Part shown: one piece after another, positions 26,990 to 35,709 of the stretch | Position numbering within the stretch: position 1 is the first letter of the stretch | How the letters are laid out: each line of letters opens with the position of its first letter | Assembly (NCBI GenBank): GCA_024639885.1 | Contig: JAHEGD010000003.1 | Span: 62,001-126,000, forward strand | Direction: 5' to 3' | DNA: 64,000 nucleotides | Origin: Porticoccaceae bacterium | GTDB taxonomy: Bacteria; Pseudomonadota; Gammaproteobacteria; Pseudomonadales; Porticoccaceae | The notes under the pieces: model-generated | Told to the model about the DNA's origin: nothing | The model's input: the letters and a program-made list of their open reading frames with translations, nothing else | Databases searched by the model: none | Translations under genes and position numbers: made by a program

Positions 26990-29119
26990 ATGGCTCATCC
27001 CGCACTCTCCTCGCCACTCACACTCGGCTCGCTAACCCTTAAAAACCGGTTTGTCATGGCGGCTATGGGCTCCAACTTTGCCGAAAGCGATGGCCGCTGC
27101 GGCGAACAACTCAAAGCCTATTACGAGGCGCGCGCCGCCGGTGGCTGCGGCTTGATCATATTGGAGACCACCTCCATCGCCTACCCGGCGGCCTGTTCGA
27201 TGCCCAACATGGTGGGGTTGAGCAGCGACGATTTTTTGCCCGACCTGACCGACTTGGTCAACCGCGTGCACGCCCACGGCGGCAAGATCGCCGCCCAAGT
27301 CAACCACAGCGGAAAGGTGTCGCAAGAGGATGTCGCCGCCGGCCGGCCGCTGCTGGTGCCCTCTACGCCGGGCAAAAAAAGCAGCGACATGTTGCCGCTG
27401 CTAACCCGTGAGGAGCTTGGCAACTTCATTAAAATGGCCGGCCCCGATGGCCGCGGCCCTCAATACCAAGAGATGACGCAGGCTGACATCGACACGGTAA
27501 TCGAGCAGTTTGCCAACGCCGCAGAGCGCTGCCAGCGCGCCGGTTTTGATGCCATCGAGCTGCACGCCGGCCACGGCTATATCCTATCCAGCTTTTTGTC
27601 GCCGGCGGTCAATAAGCGCAGCGACCGCTACGGCGGCAGCGTCGCCAACCGGGCGCGCTTTATGGTTGAGGTGATCACCGCCATCCGCGCCGCGGTCGGC
27701 GAGCAGTTTCCGATTATTGTCCGCCTCGACGCCTACGAGTACCGGATTGCCGGCGGCATCAGCGTGGATGACTTTATCGCCGCCGGCAAGCTCGCCGCCG
27801 CTGCTGGTGCCTGCGCGATAGATGTCAGCGCCTATTCCAATACCGGCAGTGGCCAGGGCTTTACCGAAGCACCGATCGCCCATATCGAGGGTAGCTACCG
27901 GCAGTTTGCCGCGCGCGCCAAGCGCGAAATCAAACTGCCGATCATCGCCGTGGGCCGCATCGAAATTGATACCGCCGAGCGCGACATTGCCGCCGGCCGC
28001 TACGATCTGCTCGGCCTGGGGCGCAAGATTATCGCCGACGAGCAACTGCCGAACAAAATTGTCGAGGGCCGCCACAGCGAACTGCGGCCGTGTATCTACT
28101 GCTATATCTGTGTCAGCCAAATTTTTGTCAATGCACCGCTGTGCTGCGCGGTCAACACCGCGGTCGGCCGCGAGCGCGAGCCGGTGATTGCCTCCACTGC
28201 CAGCCACGCCCCGTCGATGGTGGTGGTGGGTGGCGGCCCCGGCGGCATGGAGAGCGCGCGGCTGCTAGCCGAAGCCGGCTGCCAAGTGACACTCTATGAG
28301 AAAGAGCCGCAGCTGGGCGGCACCGCGCGCATCGCCGCGCTCGCTTACGAGCCCAACGGCCGCCTGATCGACTATTTAGCCGCCGAACTGAAGCGTTTAA
28401 ATGTAGTGGTTCACACCAACAGTGCCGTTACCAGTGAGCAGCTAGCGGCGCTCCAGCCAGACGGGGTTGTGGTCGCCTGTGGCGCCGACCGCTCCGCTCC
28501 GGCGATTAGCGGCAAAGACCAACACCACGTCTTTGACGGTGAAGAGATGCGTGGGCTGCTGCTCGGCGGCGACGACCGCGGGCTGAAAAAACTCAGCCCG
28601 CTCTACCGGCTGATGGTGCGCAGTGCGCAGGCGCTGGGGCTGCTGCGACCAATCGGACTGGTGCGGCTGTTCAGCAAACTGTGGATGCCGCTAGGCCACC
28701 GTGTGGTGATTGTTGGCGGTGGTCTGGTCGGCGTTGAGCTGGCCGAGTTTTTGGTCGAGCGCGGCCGCAAGGTCACCGTACTCAACCTAGACGCCACCCT
28801 CTCTCCAGAACTGAGTATTGTGCGCCGCGCCAAGGTCATATTGGACCTCCGCGAGCACGGCTGCGAACTGCACAATTTGTGCGAAAACATCGAGATTGGT
28901 CGCCACCAAGTGCACTACCAGATTGGCGAAGCGTCACACAGCGTTGCTGTCGACAACGTGATTGTGGCGCTCGGTGCCAACCCCAATACCGGCTTGGCCG
29001 ACACCCTGGCCGCCAGCGGCACCCGGGTCGTCACCGTCGGCGACTGCGGCGGCATTGGTTACATCGATGGCGCCATGCTGACTGCCCGCCAGCAAGTACA
29101 AGCACTGCTCGCCAGTTAA
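26990..29119 (+). CDS. FadH/BaiCD-like NADH:flavin oxidoreductase (FMN, [4Fe-4S], FAD)
   Basis: The protein has 709 residues from the ATG at 26990. Residues 1-340 form an Old Yellow Enzyme-type FMN barrel (DAIELHAGHGYILSSFLSP, SDRYGGSVANRARF). Residues 368-386 hold an iron-sulfur motif, Cys368-x2-Cys371-x2-Cys374 and a Cys pair at 385-386. The C-terminal half has two dinucleotide folds (VVVGGGPGGMESAR and VVIVGGGLVGVELAEFL). This is the layout of 2,4-dienoyl-CoA reductase and of the bile-acid enzymes BaiCD/BaiH, which act on conjugated 3-oxo steroid double bonds. In this context a steroid enone or dienoyl-CoA reductase is likely. The cluster spacing is one residue shorter than in FadH. Confidence 0.82.
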   Translation: MAHPALSSPLTLGSLTLKNRFVMAAMGSNFAESDGRCGEQLKAYYEARAAGGCGLIILETTSIAYPAACSMPNMVGLSSDDFLPDLTDLVNRVHAHGGKIAAQVNHSGKVSQEDVAAGRPLLVPSTPGKKSSDMLPLLTREELGNFIKMAGPDGRGPQYQEMTQADIDTVIEQFANAAERCQRAGFDAIELHAGHGYILSSFLSPAVNKRSDRYGGSVANRARFMVEVITAIRAAVGEQFPIIVRLDAYEYRIAGGISVDDFIAAGKLAAAAGACAIDVSAYSNTGSGQGFTEAPIAHIEGSYRQFAARAKREIKLPIIAVGRIEIDTAERDIAAGRYDLLGLGRKIIADEQLPNKIVEGRHSELRPCIYCYICVSQIFVNAPLCCAVNTAVGREREPVIASTASHAPSMVVVGGGPGGMESARLLAEAGCQVTLYEKEPQLGGTARIAALAYEPNGRLIDYLAAELKRLNVVVHTNSAVTSEQLAALQPDGVVVACGADRSAPAISGKDQHHVFDGEEMRGLLLGGDDRGLKKLSPLYRLMVRSAQALGLLRPIGLVRLFSKLWMPLGHRVVIVGGGLVGVELAEFLVERGRKVTVLNLDATLSPELSIVRRAKVILDLREHGCELHNLCENIEIGRHQVHYQIGEASHSVAVDNVIVALGANPNTGLADTLAASGTRVVTVGDCGGIGYIDGAMLTARQQVQALLAS

Positions 29120-29892
29120 CTCTTGGCGAGGTGCAGGAACACCGGCACCTCGCCACCGCCGTCGACCTCGAGCTGTGCGCCAGAGACATAGGCCGACTGT
29201 GCCGAGCTCAAGTAGAGCGTCGCATCGGCGATGTCTTGCGGCTCGGCCATACGGCCCAGCGGCAGCATTTTGGCGATATTGCGGTAGCCCTCTTCGCCAC
29301 CGTAGTGCTCGGCGGCTGCCGGGTTGTTGACCAACCCAACGATAATCGCGTTGACCCGTACCGCAGGGCCCCACTCCATGGCCAGCGACTTGGTGGCCGA
29401 CAACAGGCCGGCTTTGGCGGCGCCGTAAGCGGCGGTACCCGGCGCCGGACGGGCACCGGCAACGCTGGCGATATTGACTATCGCGCCGCCACCGGCGCTG
29501 GCGAGCATCGCGGTGTAAGCCTGCTGAGCCAGTACCAGCGGCGCAGTCAGGTTGAGTGCGATAATTTTTTCGGTCAGCACCGGCGGCGCAGTCGCCGCCT
29601 CGACGCCAGGTGTGCCGCCGGCATTGTTAACTAGTACATCCAGCCGGCCGTAGTGGGCCAGTGCAGCGTCCACCGCACCCTGAGACTGCTCTGGGTCGCG
29701 GATATCGGCGGCGACAAACAACGCAGCACGGCCATTGATCTCGATCGGTTCGGCCGGTTCACGGCGACCACAGGCGACCACCTGTGCACCGCGCGCCAAA
29801 TAGGCACGGCAGATCACCCTGCCGATAAAGCCAGCGCCACCGGTCACCAGTACGACTTTGCCGGTAAAGTCCTGATCGGTTATTTCGCTCAT
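29116..29892 (-). CDS. Short-chain dehydrogenase/reductase
   Basis: This 258-residue SDR has GGAGFIG as the nucleotide loop, NNAGG, a catalytic YGAAKAG tyrosine/lysine and a C-terminal GAQLEVDGGGEVP. The ATG at 29892 is used; a GTG at 29904 overlaps the stop of the upstream SDR as GTGA and is a real alternative for translational coupling. Its stop overlaps the stop of the convergent flavoenzyme gene within a shared TTAA. It pairs with the next SDR as a two-gene unit, probably acting on hydroxyl/keto groups of the same substrate class. Confidence 0.8.
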   Translation of the reverse strand: MSEITDQDFTGKVVLVTGGAGFIGRVICRAYLARGAQVVACGRREPAEPIEINGRAALFVAADIRDPEQSQGAVDAALAHYGRLDVLVNNAGGTPGVEAATAPPVLTEKIIALNLTAPLVLAQQAYTAMLASAGGGAIVNIASVAGARPAPGTAAYGAAKAGLLSATKSLAMEWGPAVRVNAIIVGLVNNPAAAEHYGGEEGYRNIAKMLPLGRMAEPQDIADATLYLSSAQSAYVSGAQLEVDGGGEVPVFLHLAKS

Positions 29893-29900
29893 AATCTCAC

Positions 29901-30653
29901 TCACAGATAAGGGGGGTGAATGGTTGCGCTGTTGTCCACGCTAATCGCGGCGCCATTAATTTGCTTGGCCTCGTCGCTGGCTAAAAACAAAATGGTATTG
30001 GCGATATCCTCGGGCTGCGACAAGAACGGCGCGCTGCGCTGGTACTGGTCGCGGTCGCCCTGCGGCAGGGTGGCGGCTATTTCACGCACCATGTCGGTAT
30101 CAATACCGTCTGGGTGGACCGAGTTACAACGCACCCCCAGCGCCTGCTGTTTGCAGAGTACCGCGGTGCTCATGGTGAGACTGCGCACCGCCGACTTAGC
30201 CGCGGTATAGCTGCAAAATTGCGGCATGCCCATCAGCGCCGACGAGGATGACATATTCACAATAGAGCCGCCGTCCTGCTCAGAGATGAGTGGCAGTAGC
30301 GTCTTGATAGCCAAAAACACCGAGTCGCCATTGACCGACTGCATCCGCTGCCAAGCCTCTAAGCTCTCTTCCAAGATATTGCCCGCCTGCAAAATAGCGG
30401 CGTTATTGACCAAGATGTCGAGCCGACCATACTGCTGGCGCAGCAGCTGCTCAAGCGCCAGCCAACCGGCGGGCTGGCTGACATCTTGATGGAAGAACTG
30501 GGCGCCGATATCGGCCGCACAGCGCTCGCCCTGCTCAACATTGATGTCGGTGATGACCACCACAGCGCCCTCGGCGATAAACCGTTCCGCCGTCGCGCGG
30601 CCAACACCGCGCGAGCCGCCGGTGACCACCGCTATTTTTTTGTCTAGTCGCAT
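29901..30653 (-). CDS. Short-chain dehydrogenase/reductase
   Basis: This 250-residue classical SDR has GGSRGVG at the N-terminus, NNAAI, and catalytic SSSALMGMPQFCSYTAAKSA with the usual Ser, Tyr and Lys. It heads a two-gene SDR unit and is divergent from the MaoC-like hydratase at 30779 across 125 bp. Substrate unassigned; hydroxysteroid or hydroxyacyl-CoA is likely by location. Confidence 0.8.
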   Translation of the reverse strand: MRLDKKIAVVTGGSRGVGRATAERFIAEGAVVVITDINVEQGERCAADIGAQFFHQDVSQPAGWLALEQLLRQQYGRLDILVNNAAILQAGNILEESLEAWQRMQSVNGDSVFLAIKTLLPLISEQDGGSIVNMSSSSALMGMPQFCSYTAAKSAVRSLTMSTAVLCKQQALGVRCNSVHPDGIDTDMVREIAATLPQGDRDQYQRSAPFLSQPEDIANTILFLASDEAKQINGAAISVDNSATIHPPYL

Positions 30654-30778
30654 ACCCTGATCCTTTTTTTGTGAGTGCCGCCGCTACTCTGAATGGACTA
30701 GCCAGACAGTTAGCCGCGGCCCGGCAATGGTGCAAAATAGTGCACCGTCTAAAACCTTAAACCAACCTCGGAGCGACC

Positions 30779-31246
30779 ATGTCGACACCACGCCAGTTAG
30801 TTGTTAACCACCCCAACGACCTCTTTAACCTAGTCGGCCAGACCATCGGGCCGACTGAACCTGTGCGGGTCGAGCAGTCGCGGATTGACCAGTTTGCCGA
30901 CGCCACCGACGACCACCAGTGGATCCATGTCGACCCGGTGCGGGCCGCCGATGGCCCATTTGGCACCACTGTCGCTCACGGCTACTTAACGCTGTCACTG
31001 GCCAACCTATTCCTGCCGCAGCTACTGCAGGTCAACAACGTTTCGATGGGGGTCAACTACGGCGCCGATAATATCCGCTTCCCCAACATTGTCCGGGCTG
31101 GCAGCCAGATCACCGGCCGCGGCGAGGTGATCTCGGTAGAGCCGAATAAAACTGGCGCTAAAATCGTCGTGCGGATCACCATCGACGTCGAGGGTGAAGA
31201 GCGCCCCGCCTGCGTGGTCGACACCATCAGTATCTTCTATCCATAA
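30779..31246 (+). CDS. MaoC-like (R)-enoyl-CoA hydratase
   Basis: This 155-residue single hot-dog domain has the hydratase-2 motif in DATDDHQWIH, giving the catalytic pair Asp45 and His50, and the downstream TVAHGYLTLSL segment. It is a complete active-site type unlike the half-domains at 17473-21126. GGAG precedes the ATG. It stands alone on the plus strand, divergent from the two SDR genes and convergent with the amidohydrolase-like gene. It would hydrate a trans-2-enoyl-CoA. Confidence 0.85.
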   Translation: MSTPRQLVVNHPNDLFNLVGQTIGPTEPVRVEQSRIDQFADATDDHQWIHVDPVRAADGPFGTTVAHGYLTLSLANLFLPQLLQVNNVSMGVNYGADNIRFPNIVRAGSQITGRGEVISVEPNKTGAKIVVRITIDVEGEERPACVVDTISIFYP

Positions 31247-31251
31247 CCGCA

Positions 31252-31278
31252 CCGCCCCCACCCGCTGGGTGGGGGCGG
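31252..31278. terminator. Strong hairpin between convergent genes
   Basis: A perfect 12-bp stem (CCGCCCCCACCC / GGGTGGGGGCGG) with a 3-base loop, 6 bp after the MaoC stop and just before the end of the convergent gene. There is no T run, so termination may not be purely intrinsic. Confidence 0.65.
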
Positions 31279-31283
31279 CCGGG

Positions 31284-32156
31284 TCAGTTAAGTTTAAACA
31301 CCCGCCGCGCGTTCTCGCGCAGGAACTTGGGCCACACCTCATCTTTAAACGGCACATTGGGCATGTCGCCAAATATCCGCTCCAGCGATAGCCCCATCGG
31401 GAAGTAACCGGCGTACATGATCTTATCGGCACCGCGGGTATTGGCGTAGTCGATAATGTTGGCCGGGTAGTGCTTGGGCGCAAAGGCGCTGGTGCTGTAG
31501 TAGAGGTTGGGGTATTTAAGCATCAGCTTCCACGCCAAATCGGTCCACGGCTCGCCGCCGTGGCGCATCACTACGGTGAGCTCGGGGAAGAACCAGCAGA
31601 TCTCGTCGAGGTGCTCTACCTTTTGCGGCTCCATCGGAATCCGCGGGCCGGGCACGCCGACACACGGGCAGAACGGAATGTCTAAGTCGATACAGGTGAC
31701 AAATACCGGGTACCAGCGCTTATCGGCCAGCGACACCTGCGGGCAGAGCCCAGAGGGGAATGCGGTGACCGCTTTGAGATCGTAATCCTCTTTGAGCCGG
31801 CGAATCTTGCGCACCTCTTCCATACCGCGGTTGGGGTTGGCGTCGTAGCAGGCCAAAAACCGGTCGGGGTGGCGCTTGACCGCTTCGTTCTGGGTAAAGT
31901 ACTGATCTTCGTCGACCCCGATCATCGCCTGTTCAATGCCAAACTCATCCATTTTGTCGATGGTGTAGGCGATGTAATCCTCTTGGTGGCCGGTTTTAGG
32001 CAGGTCTTTAAACATATACTGCGCCGGCATTTTAAACATATCGCGGCTCTGCTGATCCATCAGCAGCGGCTTGATAAAGTCATAGTAGTCAGAGGTGTCG
32101 TTGTTCGGCACCGCCATCATTAGGTCAATAATTCCAATATTTTTTGGCATCGCCAT
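31284..32156 (-). CDS. Amidohydrolase-2 family protein without the N-terminal HxH motif
   Basis: This 290-residue TIM-barrel protein of the amidohydrolase_2 group includes decarboxylase-like relatives. It shows the mid-barrel VVMRHGGEPW and a late MYAGYFPMGLSLERI where typical members have a GSDYP-type aspartate. The usual metal-binding HxH near the start is absent: the equivalent segment is IGIIDLMMAVP. AGGAGA precedes the ATG. It leads a minus-strand run with the OYE reductase, the SnoaL protein and the flavoprotein genes on the same strand but upstream in transcription order. Function is uncertain; loss of metal ligands suggests a non-hydrolytic role. Confidence 0.7.
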   Translation of the reverse strand: MAMPKNIGIIDLMMAVPNNDTSDYYDFIKPLLMDQQSRDMFKMPAQYMFKDLPKTGHQEDYIAYTIDKMDEFGIEQAMIGVDEDQYFTQNEAVKRHPDRFLACYDANPNRGMEEVRKIRRLKEDYDLKAVTAFPSGLCPQVSLADKRWYPVFVTCIDLDIPFCPCVGVPGPRIPMEPQKVEHLDEICWFFPELTVVMRHGGEPWTDLAWKLMLKYPNLYYSTSAFAPKHYPANIIDYANTRGADKIMYAGYFPMGLSLERIFGDMPNVPFKDEVWPKFLRENARRVFKLN

Positions 32157-32181
32157 CGGGCGTCTCCTGTGTGGGTAGCTG

Positions 32182-33249
32182 TCAGCCTGCGGCTGGGTAG
32201 TCGGTGTAACCGGCCGGGCCGGGGGTATACAGGGTTTTGAAGTCTACCCTGCTCAGCGCTGCACCACTGTCGAGGCGCTCGACCAAGTCTGGGTTGGCGA
32301 CAAAGCTGCGCCCAAACGAGACCGCGGCCAGCTCACCGGCGGCTATGCGCTGCTCGGCCTCGGCGGCTTTGAAACTGTCGTTGGCGATGATCGGCCCGCT
32401 AAAGTGCGCGCGTGCCAAGGCGATATTGTCAAACCCAACGCTGTCCATGCGGATCACATGCAGGTAAGCGAGCGCCAGCTTGTCGACCTGCCCGAGCAGC
32501 ACCGCAAAGGTCTCTTGCGGGTTGTCATCATGCAGATCGTTGAACGGATTGCCGGGGCAGATCCGCAGCCCAACGCGGCCGGCACCAACCGCCGCCACCA
32601 TCGCGCTGAGCGTCTCCACCACCATCCGGCAGCGGTTTTCGGCACTGCCGCCGTAGTGGTCGTCACGCTGGTTGCTGCCGGTCGACAAAAACTGCGCCAT
32701 CAGGTATCCCGACGTGCAGTGCAGCTCGACGCCATCAAAGCCAGCGGCAATCGCATTGCTGGCCGCCGTCGCGTGCTCGGCAATAATGCCGGGCAGCTCG
32801 TCGCTGCGCAGTGCGCGCGGCGTCGGCATCGGCAGCATACCCTGTTCGGTGTAGATCTCGGCGTTGCACTTCACCGCGGAGGGGGCGACAAACTCGGCGT
32901 CGGCAAACTTGTTGTCGGCGTGGCCGACCCGGCCACAGTGCATTATTTGGCAGATGATTTTGCCACCTTTAGCGTGCACCGCATCGGTCACCTCGCTCCA
33001 TGCCGCCACCTGCTGCTGGCTGTAGATACCCGGCGTACGGCAGTAGCCCTGGCCGTTGCGCGATGGGTGGACCCCTTCGCTAATAATGGCACCGGCGCCG
33101 GCGCGCTGGCTGTAGTACTCCACCTGCAGCGGGCCGGGCAGATCGTCGTGTTCAATCCGGCTGCGTGTCATCGGCGCCATCAGGACCCGATTGGCCAGCG
33201 CCATGTCGCCCAACTGCAGCGGCGCCAAAAGATGTGGATAGTCGCTCAT
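32182..33249 (-). CDS. Old Yellow Enzyme-family ene-reductase
   Basis: This 355-residue FMN barrel protein has LANRVLMAPMTRSR, GFDGVELHCTSGYLMAQFL, DDHYGGSAENRCR and VSFGRSFVANPDL. Such enzymes reduce activated C=C bonds with NAD(P)H. The substrate-binding pair, usually His and Asn three residues apart, is here His and Ser (HCTS). AGGAGA precedes the ATG. Genes on both sides (SnoaL-like and amidohydrolase-like) are closely spaced at 18 and 25 bp, so they form one operon with the flavoprotein at 33922. Reduction of a steroid enone is a reasonable guess. Confidence 0.82.
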   Translation of the reverse strand: MSDYPHLLAPLQLGDMALANRVLMAPMTRSRIEHDDLPGPLQVEYYSQRAGAGAIISEGVHPSRNGQGYCRTPGIYSQQQVAAWSEVTDAVHAKGGKIICQIMHCGRVGHADNKFADAEFVAPSAVKCNAEIYTEQGMLPMPTPRALRSDELPGIIAEHATAASNAIAAGFDGVELHCTSGYLMAQFLSTGSNQRDDHYGGSAENRCRMVVETLSAMVAAVGAGRVGLRICPGNPFNDLHDDNPQETFAVLLGQVDKLALAYLHVIRMDSVGFDNIALARAHFSGPIIANDSFKAAEAEQRIAAGELAAVSFGRSFVANPDLVERLDSGAALSRVDFKTLYTPGPAGYTDYPAAG

Positions 33250-33267
33250 GGTCTCTCCTCGTGGGCG

Positions 33268-33909
33268 TTAGCGGGTTTTAATTTTTGGCGCGGTGGTCTT
33301 GCCGCGCATGGTCAGTAAGAACTGTTCGGCCGGGGCCGGCGGCGCCACCACCGGCAGCTCGTCGGCCAGTGGGCTGGCCCAAAACTTCTGCCACGACGGC
33401 CACAGCTCATGGTAGGCACCGGCGTAGTGGTCGCGGTCGGGCCAGCGCATTTTATTGTCGCCAACCGGCGGCTTGTTGAGGTCGGTAGCGTACCAGTAAC
33501 AGGGCAAACGGCGCTTGAAGTACCAGCGCCCATCAATCCGTTGGTAGTTATCCCAGTAGATCATCTGCATGATCACCCACTCTATATCGCCACTGGCGGT
33601 GGGGGTCTCGTGCTCGTTCTTGGAGTAGACCACGCCGATCGCTTCATCGGGGCTAGTGAACTCAATGATGTGATTGCCGATGTGGTGCGAGGTGCCGGTA
33701 AACTGGCTGCGCATCGTCTCGTCAAGCCATTTTTTAAGCTCGGCGCGACCACTTTGGGTTTTACCCACCTTGACGTCGGCCGGGAACAGGTTGGCCATCG
33801 CGTCTAGGTCGCGCATATCCAGCGCCAGCGAATATTTAGCGGCCATCTGGCGAATCTCGTCGAGCGACTCCAACCGGTCGATACGCTGTTCTAAGGTTTT
33901 TTCAGTCAT
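33268..33909 (-). CDS. SnoaL-like (NTF2-fold) protein, larger type
   Basis: This 213-residue protein has an N-terminal EQRIDRLESLDEIRQMAAKYSLALDMRDLD-type helix pair in two segments, typical of SnoaL_4 proteins, then a cone-shaped NTF2 core and an unusual 60-residue tail rich in Trp and Pro. It is not a classical ketosteroid isomerase. It sits 12 bp after the flavoprotein gene and 18 bp before the OYE gene. Relatives next to steroid genes may be dehydratases or isomerases; the activity is not known. Confidence 0.7.
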   Translation of the reverse strand: MTEKTLEQRIDRLESLDEIRQMAAKYSLALDMRDLDAMANLFPADVKVGKTQSGRAELKKWLDETMRSQFTGTSHHIGNHIIEFTSPDEAIGVVYSKNEHETPTASGDIEWVIMQMIYWDNYQRIDGRWYFKRRLPCYWYATDLNKPPVGDNKMRWPDRDHYAGAYHELWPSWQKFWASPLADELPVVAPPAPAEQFLLTMRGKTTAPKIKTR

Positions 33910-33921
33910 CTCTGTCTCTCT

Positions 33922-35403
33922 TTACGATGAGTGGTTGCCGGCCGCCGCACGCCCGGCGAGACGGCCGCTGAAGCTGGCGTCGCCGACCGAAATGCCGGAG
34001 CAGTAGCCGTCGCCGCGGCGCGGCACACCGCAGGCGGTACGCCCCGCTGCATACAGTCCAGCTATCGGCGCAGCGGCGCTGTCTAGCACTTCACCGCTGA
34101 CCGCGGTGTGCAGCCCGCCAAGGGTGAAATAAGGGAAGTACGCGCCGCGCCCCGGCGTGCAGTCAAGTGCCACCAGCGGCCCTTCCAATACTTTGAGCCA
34201 GTCCTCGCTCTTTTGATACTGTGGGTCGCTGCCCTGCGCTGCAAAGTGGTTGTAGGTGGTTAGGCAGCCGCTCAGCAGCGTGCAGTCTAAGCCCAACTCG
34301 TCGGCCAGCTCGGCCGCCGAATCGCCGGTCGCCGCTACCGCGGCACCGAGGTAGGAGTTGGTTTCGTAGTCGGCGTAGTCGTCAACCCGCATCAGCAGGT
34401 AGATGCGCTCGCTGCGCTGCCCAAGGATGGCAGCGCCGACTCGGCCATGGTAGGCGTCTTCGTTAATAAAGCGCTGGCACTTGTCGTTGATGAATATTCC
34501 ATTGGTGAGCGACGCCGGCGGGTAGTAAGGCAAGCTGACAAAGCCCTCGTGCATATTGAGGGCAACGCCACCCACCGCTAAACCCATCGCGATACCACCG
34601 CCGGTATCGCCGGGATTGCCGATCGGCACGCTGCAGCGCAGCAGGCCGGGGGCGTACTGCTCAACCATTTTTCGGTTCATGACAAAGCCGCCACAGCAGA
34701 GCACCACACCGCGCTCGGCCTTGACCGCAACCTCGCGCATATCGATGCGCATGATAATGCCGACCACGCGCTCGACTGCTGCCGAGTAATCCACCACCAG
34801 CCGCAGCGCACGACTGTCGTAATGCTGTTCGATACCGCGCTGTTCCACTGCCGCTTGCAGCGTTTGCATAAACAGCGGGCCGCCGTTATCGCCAACCACT
34901 TTGAGGTTGTGGCCACGCGGGGCCGGTGCGGCAATGGCGGCAAACTCGGCGGTCTTTTCGTTGCCGGTGTAGAGCAGGCAGTCGTCGGTGAGCGCCATAA
35001 TGGCGCGGTGCGGGTACTCGCTATCTTTAAACGGCACCCCGAGTGACTCGAGCCAATCAAAGTGCGCCGCACTGCCATCGCAGTAGGCGCGTATTTTGTC
35101 GCTGTCCGCTTGCGGGCCATTGCTGGCCATCAGGTAGTCGTACATGGCCTGTGCGCTGTCGTCGTAGCCGCAGGCTTTTTGCACGCGGGTGCCGCCACCC
35201 AAGTAGAGCTCTGCCGAGGAGAGCGCGGTGGAGCCGCCAGCGGCGGAGCCGAGCTCAAAGATAGCGACCTTAGCGCCGTCGTCGTGGGCGCCAATCGCAG
35301 CACTGGCACCGGCGCCGCCATAACCGACTACCACCACGTCGTAGTGGTAGTCCCAGCCGCCAAGGGTGGCGGCATCGACTGGCGAAAAACTGGATGTGGT
35401 CAT
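33922..35403 (-). CDS. FAD-dependent 3-ketosteroid dehydrogenase-like flavoprotein
   Basis: This 493-residue protein of the FAD_binding_2 (fumarate reductase/KSTD) family has the dinucleotide fold VVVVGYGGAGASAA near residue 20 and the closing FAD motif GLYAAGRTACG, then GDGYCSGISVGDASFSGRLAG. Relatives include delta1- and delta4-(5-alpha)-3-ketosteroid dehydrogenases. The ATG at 35403 with AGGGG upstream was preferred to a start 8 codons earlier. It is divergent from the steroid 5-alpha-reductase gene, so a pair of opposite ring-A reactions (4,5-dehydrogenation versus reduction) is conceivable. I could not confirm the KSTD catalytic tyrosines, so exact activity remains open. Confidence 0.72.
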   Translation of the reverse strand: MTTSSFSPVDAATLGGWDYHYDVVVVGYGGAGASAAIGAHDDGAKVAIFELGSAAGGSTALSSAELYLGGGTRVQKACGYDDSAQAMYDYLMASNGPQADSDKIRAYCDGSAAHFDWLESLGVPFKDSEYPHRAIMALTDDCLLYTGNEKTAEFAAIAAPAPRGHNLKVVGDNGGPLFMQTLQAAVEQRGIEQHYDSRALRLVVDYSAAVERVVGIIMRIDMREVAVKAERGVVLCCGGFVMNRKMVEQYAPGLLRCSVPIGNPGDTGGGIAMGLAVGGVALNMHEGFVSLPYYPPASLTNGIFINDKCQRFINEDAYHGRVGAAILGQRSERIYLLMRVDDYADYETNSYLGAAVAATGDSAAELADELGLDCTLLSGCLTTYNHFAAQGSDPQYQKSEDWLKVLEGPLVALDCTPGRGAYFPYFTLGGLHTAVSGEVLDSAAAPIAGLYAAGRTACGVPRRGDGYCSGISVGDASFSGRLAGRAAAGNHSS

Positions 35404-35709
35404 CGCTGGCCCCTGTTGTGAGAGCAATTTTTTTGTTTTAGTTTGCAGCCAGCCGTCAGCGATCTGAATGCAATTCTGGGTTAGTAAATTAACCGCTTTC
35501 GCGCCACCGAACAGCCCACAAACGGACGATGTTGGCCCCGCCCCAAGGCGGCAGTGACGGCGCCGCTACCGACTAGTCCGAATGCGGGTATCTGCCAAGA
35601 CAGCCGTTGGGTACATTATTGACCAGATATTCAGGTCTCGACCGGCCGTTACGGCGGTCGCGGTGACCAGTGACAACAACGATAATCACTTCAACAACCA
35701 CGGAGATTG
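35404..35709. promoter_or_regulatory. Divergent region between flavoprotein and 5-alpha-reductase genes
   Basis: About 306 bp without a gene. It contains an inverted repeat GGTTA-N6-TAACC at 35479-35494 that could bind a regulator. No regulator gene lies next to it and no confident promoter was identified. Confidence 0.4.

Noticed and set aside
33922-35403. Confident delta1-ketosteroid dehydrogenase (KstD).
   Set aside because: The FAD domain fits but the characteristic active-site tyrosines could not be located with certainty, so only the broader family is claimed.
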